From NCBI GenBank assembly GCA_963714255.1, contig CAVQNU010000016.1, positions 1 through 64,000 on the forward strand: a stretch of 64,000 nucleotides of DNA, given 5' to 3'. The first letter of the stretch is position 1. Each line of letters starts with the position of its first letter. Shown in pieces: positions 62,263-64,000 of the stretch. The position numbers and the translations under genes are program-made. Source of the stretch: Rhodovastum sp963714255 (lineage in GTDB: Bacteria > Pseudomonadota > Alphaproteobacteria > Acetobacterales > Acetobacteraceae). Under the pieces are notes generated by a model. That model did not search any database, was not told the DNA's origin, and was given only the letters and a program-made list of their open reading frames with translations.

Positions 62263-63345
62263 ATGTTGCCGACGCGAACAAACCGCCGCGCCGTGATCGT
62301 CTGGATTTTCCTCGCCAGCTGCGCGATCAGCCTGTTGTCGAGCCTGTTTTTTTATGCCTATTTCGGCCGCACTGACGGGGCCGTGTTCCTCCAGCCCGAC
62401 CGCCTCGCCATCAGCATCCTGAGCGATGGCATCGGCGCGGTGCTGTTGCTGGCCATCCTGTTGCCGCTGCGCTCGGCCGGGCCGGGCCCGTTCTGGGCAT
62501 GCGGGTTCGGCGCCCTGGTCGTGCTGTGGCCGCCGTTGAGCGAGCCGGTCGGCGCGCTGCTGCAACGCGCGTCCGGCGGACTGGCGCCAGCGGCAGAAAA
62601 CGGCACCCTGCACGACTGGTTTTATTGTCTGCTGCACTTTCCCGACAACCTGGTGCTGGTGACCGGCAGCGTTATTCTGCTGGCGGTGGTGGACAGGCTC
62701 TGGCCGGCGCCGCCGCCCGAGGCAGCCTGGGCGCCCCGCCGCTATCCCGGATCGGTCGCGGGATGGCGCGCGCCGCTATCGGTGGCCGAAATCCTGTTCG
62801 CGTTCAATGACCGCCTCAATCGCCGGCCTTATATCGTCGCCACCGTGGCGATCGGATTGCCGAACACGGTCCTGCAGACCGTTGTCCCGACCGATGCCGG
62901 GCTGCTGGCGCAGATCGTGCTGTTCTGGCCGCTGCTGGCCCTGGGCACGAAGCGCGCGCACGACCGCGGTCACGGCGCCGACTGGATTGTCTGCATGCTG
63001 GCACTGCCCGGCGCTTTCGGCGTTCTGCTGGAGCTCGTCGTGGCTGCAGAGGCGGTCAAAGGCGGGCTTGATGCATCCACCCTGAATCTGATCGTTGCGC
63101 TCGATCTGCTGCTCGTCCTGCCGGTGCTTTGGGCATCCATCGAGCTGGTGTTTCTGCGCGGCGTGGCGGGCGCGAACCGGTTCGGACCGGACCCGTTGGC
63201 CGCCGGGCGCGACCGCCGCGCCGGAGCGGATTTCAGCGACGGGCTGCGTGCCGGCGCGGCGGTGGTCAAACCGCTCGCCACTTTCCCCCCGCACGTCACG
63301 CCGGAAGCCGCTGCGCGGTTCCGGCAACGGTTCAAACGGCGATAG
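62263..63345 (+). CDS. Membrane protein with C-terminal DUF805 domain
   Basis: A 360-residue protein. The ATG at 62263 has GGAG nine bases upstream and opens before the first helix (AVIVWIFLASCAISLLSSLF). The N-terminal half has four hydrophobic segments of unknown type. The C-terminal half matches DUF805: FNDRLNRRPYIVATVAIG, KRAHDRGHGADW and GANRFGPDPLAAG. Function unknown. It converges on der with 17 bases between. Confidence 0.75.
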   Translation: MLPTRTNRRAVIVWIFLASCAISLLSSLFFYAYFGRTDGAVFLQPDRLAISILSDGIGAVLLLAILLPLRSAGPGPFWACGFGALVVLWPPLSEPVGALLQRASGGLAPAAENGTLHDWFYCLLHFPDNLVLVTGSVILLAVVDRLWPAPPPEAAWAPRRYPGSVAGWRAPLSVAEILFAFNDRLNRRPYIVATVAIGLPNTVLQTVVPTDAGLLAQIVLFWPLLALGTKRAHDRGHGADWIVCMLALPGAFGVLLELVVAAEAVKGGLDASTLNLIVALDLLLVLPVLWASIELVFLRGVAGANRFGPDPLAAGRDRRAGADFSDGLRAGAAVVKPLATFPPHVTPEAAARFRQRFKRR

Positions 63346-63362
63346 GTGCGGACGCCCTCGCC

Positions 63363-64000
63363 CTACTCAGGGGCGTACGGATTCTCCGTCCCGCGGAACT
63401 GCAGCCGGATCGGCGTGCCGGGAAGTTCGAAACTCTCGCGCAGCCCGTTCACCAGATAGCGCTGGTAATCCTCCGGCGTCTGCTCGGCGCGCGTGCCGAA
63501 CACGATGAAGGTGGGCGGGCGCGCCTTGGCCTGGGTCATGTAGCGCAGCTTCAGCCGCCGTCCGTTCACCAGCGGCAGCTGATGGCGCTCAAGCGCCGCC
63601 TCGAACCAGCGGTTCAGCGCGCCGGTGGCGATGCGCTTGTTCCACACCGCATGCGCCGCCCGCACCGCCGGCAATAATTTGTCCAGGCCCTGGCCGGTGA
63701 TCGCCGACAGCGTCACCACTGCAATGCCCTTCATCTGCGCCAGGCTGGTCTCCAGCCGGTCCGACACCCCGCGCCGCGCGGCGTTGCGGTCGGCCACCAG
63801 GTCCCATTTGGTCAGCGCCAGCACGCAGGCCCGCCCCTCGCGCTCGACCAGGCGCGCAAGTTGCAGATCCTGCTCGTGCAGCCCCTCGGTGCCGTCCACC
63901 GCCAGCACCACCACCTCGGCCATTTTCAGCGCCTCGATCGAGGCACTCACCGACATCTTTTCCAGCGCCTGCTCGACGCGCGCGCGCCGGCGCATGCCGG
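63363..64000 (-). CDS. der: Ribosome-assembly GTPase Der (EngA), C-terminal part
   Basis: The C-terminal 212 residues of the two-GTPase-domain protein needed for 50S ribosome assembly; the gene runs on beyond the right edge of the window. Visible parts are the switch II end (GMRRRARVEQALEKMSV), AEVVVLAVDGTEG, the second G4 motif TKWDLV, SAITGQGLDKL (G5) and the KH-like C-terminal domain (NGRRLKLRYMTQAKARPPTF). The TGA-less end YAPE then TAG is at 63363-63365. Confidence 0.95.
   Translation of the reverse strand, partial: GMRRRARVEQALEKMSVSASIEALKMAEVVVLAVDGTEGLHEQDLQLARLVEREGRACVLALTKWDLVADRNAARRGVSDRLETSLAQMKGIAVVTLSAITGQGLDKLLPAVRAAHAVWNKRIATGALNRWFEAALERHQLPLVNGRRLKLRYMTQAKARPPTFIVFGTRAEQTPEDYQRYLVNGLRESFELPGTPIRLQFRGTENPYAPE

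Overview
The window reads as chromosome of a GC-rich alphaproteobacterium, most likely an anoxygenic phototroph of the Acetobacteraceae type. The evidence is two light-harvesting 1 genes (pufB, pufA), a hopanoid transporter (hpnN), the gene styles and the very high GC. No 16S rRNA or other rank-defining marker is present, so the family is an inference.

Positions 1-8848 are the right end of an integrated mobile element. It carries a parA-like ATPase with a small partner gene flanked by TTCATGAA palindromes, a stretch with a DnaA box that may be a relic replication origin, a damaged DUF3987 primase/helicase-type gene cut by an IS66 remnant, several small unknown genes coupled by 4-base overlaps, an AlpA-like regulator with two operator-like palindromes, and a tyrosine integrase. 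It ends in a 41-base copy of the 3' half of tRNA-Glu, the likely attachment site. Positions 8849-12280 are a graveyard: an IS4-type transposase with an internal stop and two decayed tyrosine recombinases of the recombinase-in-trio type.

From 12290 on the genes look like core or metabolic genome. In order: a phospholipid cassette (acyltransferase, CdsA-like, CDP-alcohol transferase); alcohol dehydrogenase; ATP-grasp/alpha-E pair; lipoprotein, OmpA, methyltransferase, cold-shock protein; copper chaperone with DUF2946; tRNA-Ala; 3-oxoacid CoA-transferase; murJ, trpS, a mannosyltransferase; hpnN; pufBA; TRAP permeases; a ThDP enzyme; a branched-chain/aromatic-acid type ABC transporter with two paralogous binding proteins, followed by a phenylpyruvate/indolepyruvate decarboxylase and paaABCDE, a plausible uptake-to-ring-epoxidation unit; a PAP2 phosphatase; a six-gene hyf-like membrane complex; an MFS transporter, a DUF805 protein and the start-truncated der gene at the edge.

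Two things stand out. First, a family of GC-rich hairpin repeats occupies 14 intergenic loci between 14.7 and 62.1 kb and is absent from the mobile first 12.3 kb. Three copies carry a roughly 35-bp palindromic core whose arms covary, two sit inside inverted repeats of about 234 and 264 bp, and several copies supply the stop codon of the adjacent gene. Second, the hyf-like complex has a large subunit with no N-terminal CxxC nickel-iron motif, so it is probably an energy-converting hydrogenase-related (Ehr-type) complex rather than a hydrogenase. Five genes carry a one-base frameshift, each a plus or minus one change in a homopolymer run, so sequencing error should be considered before calling them dead.
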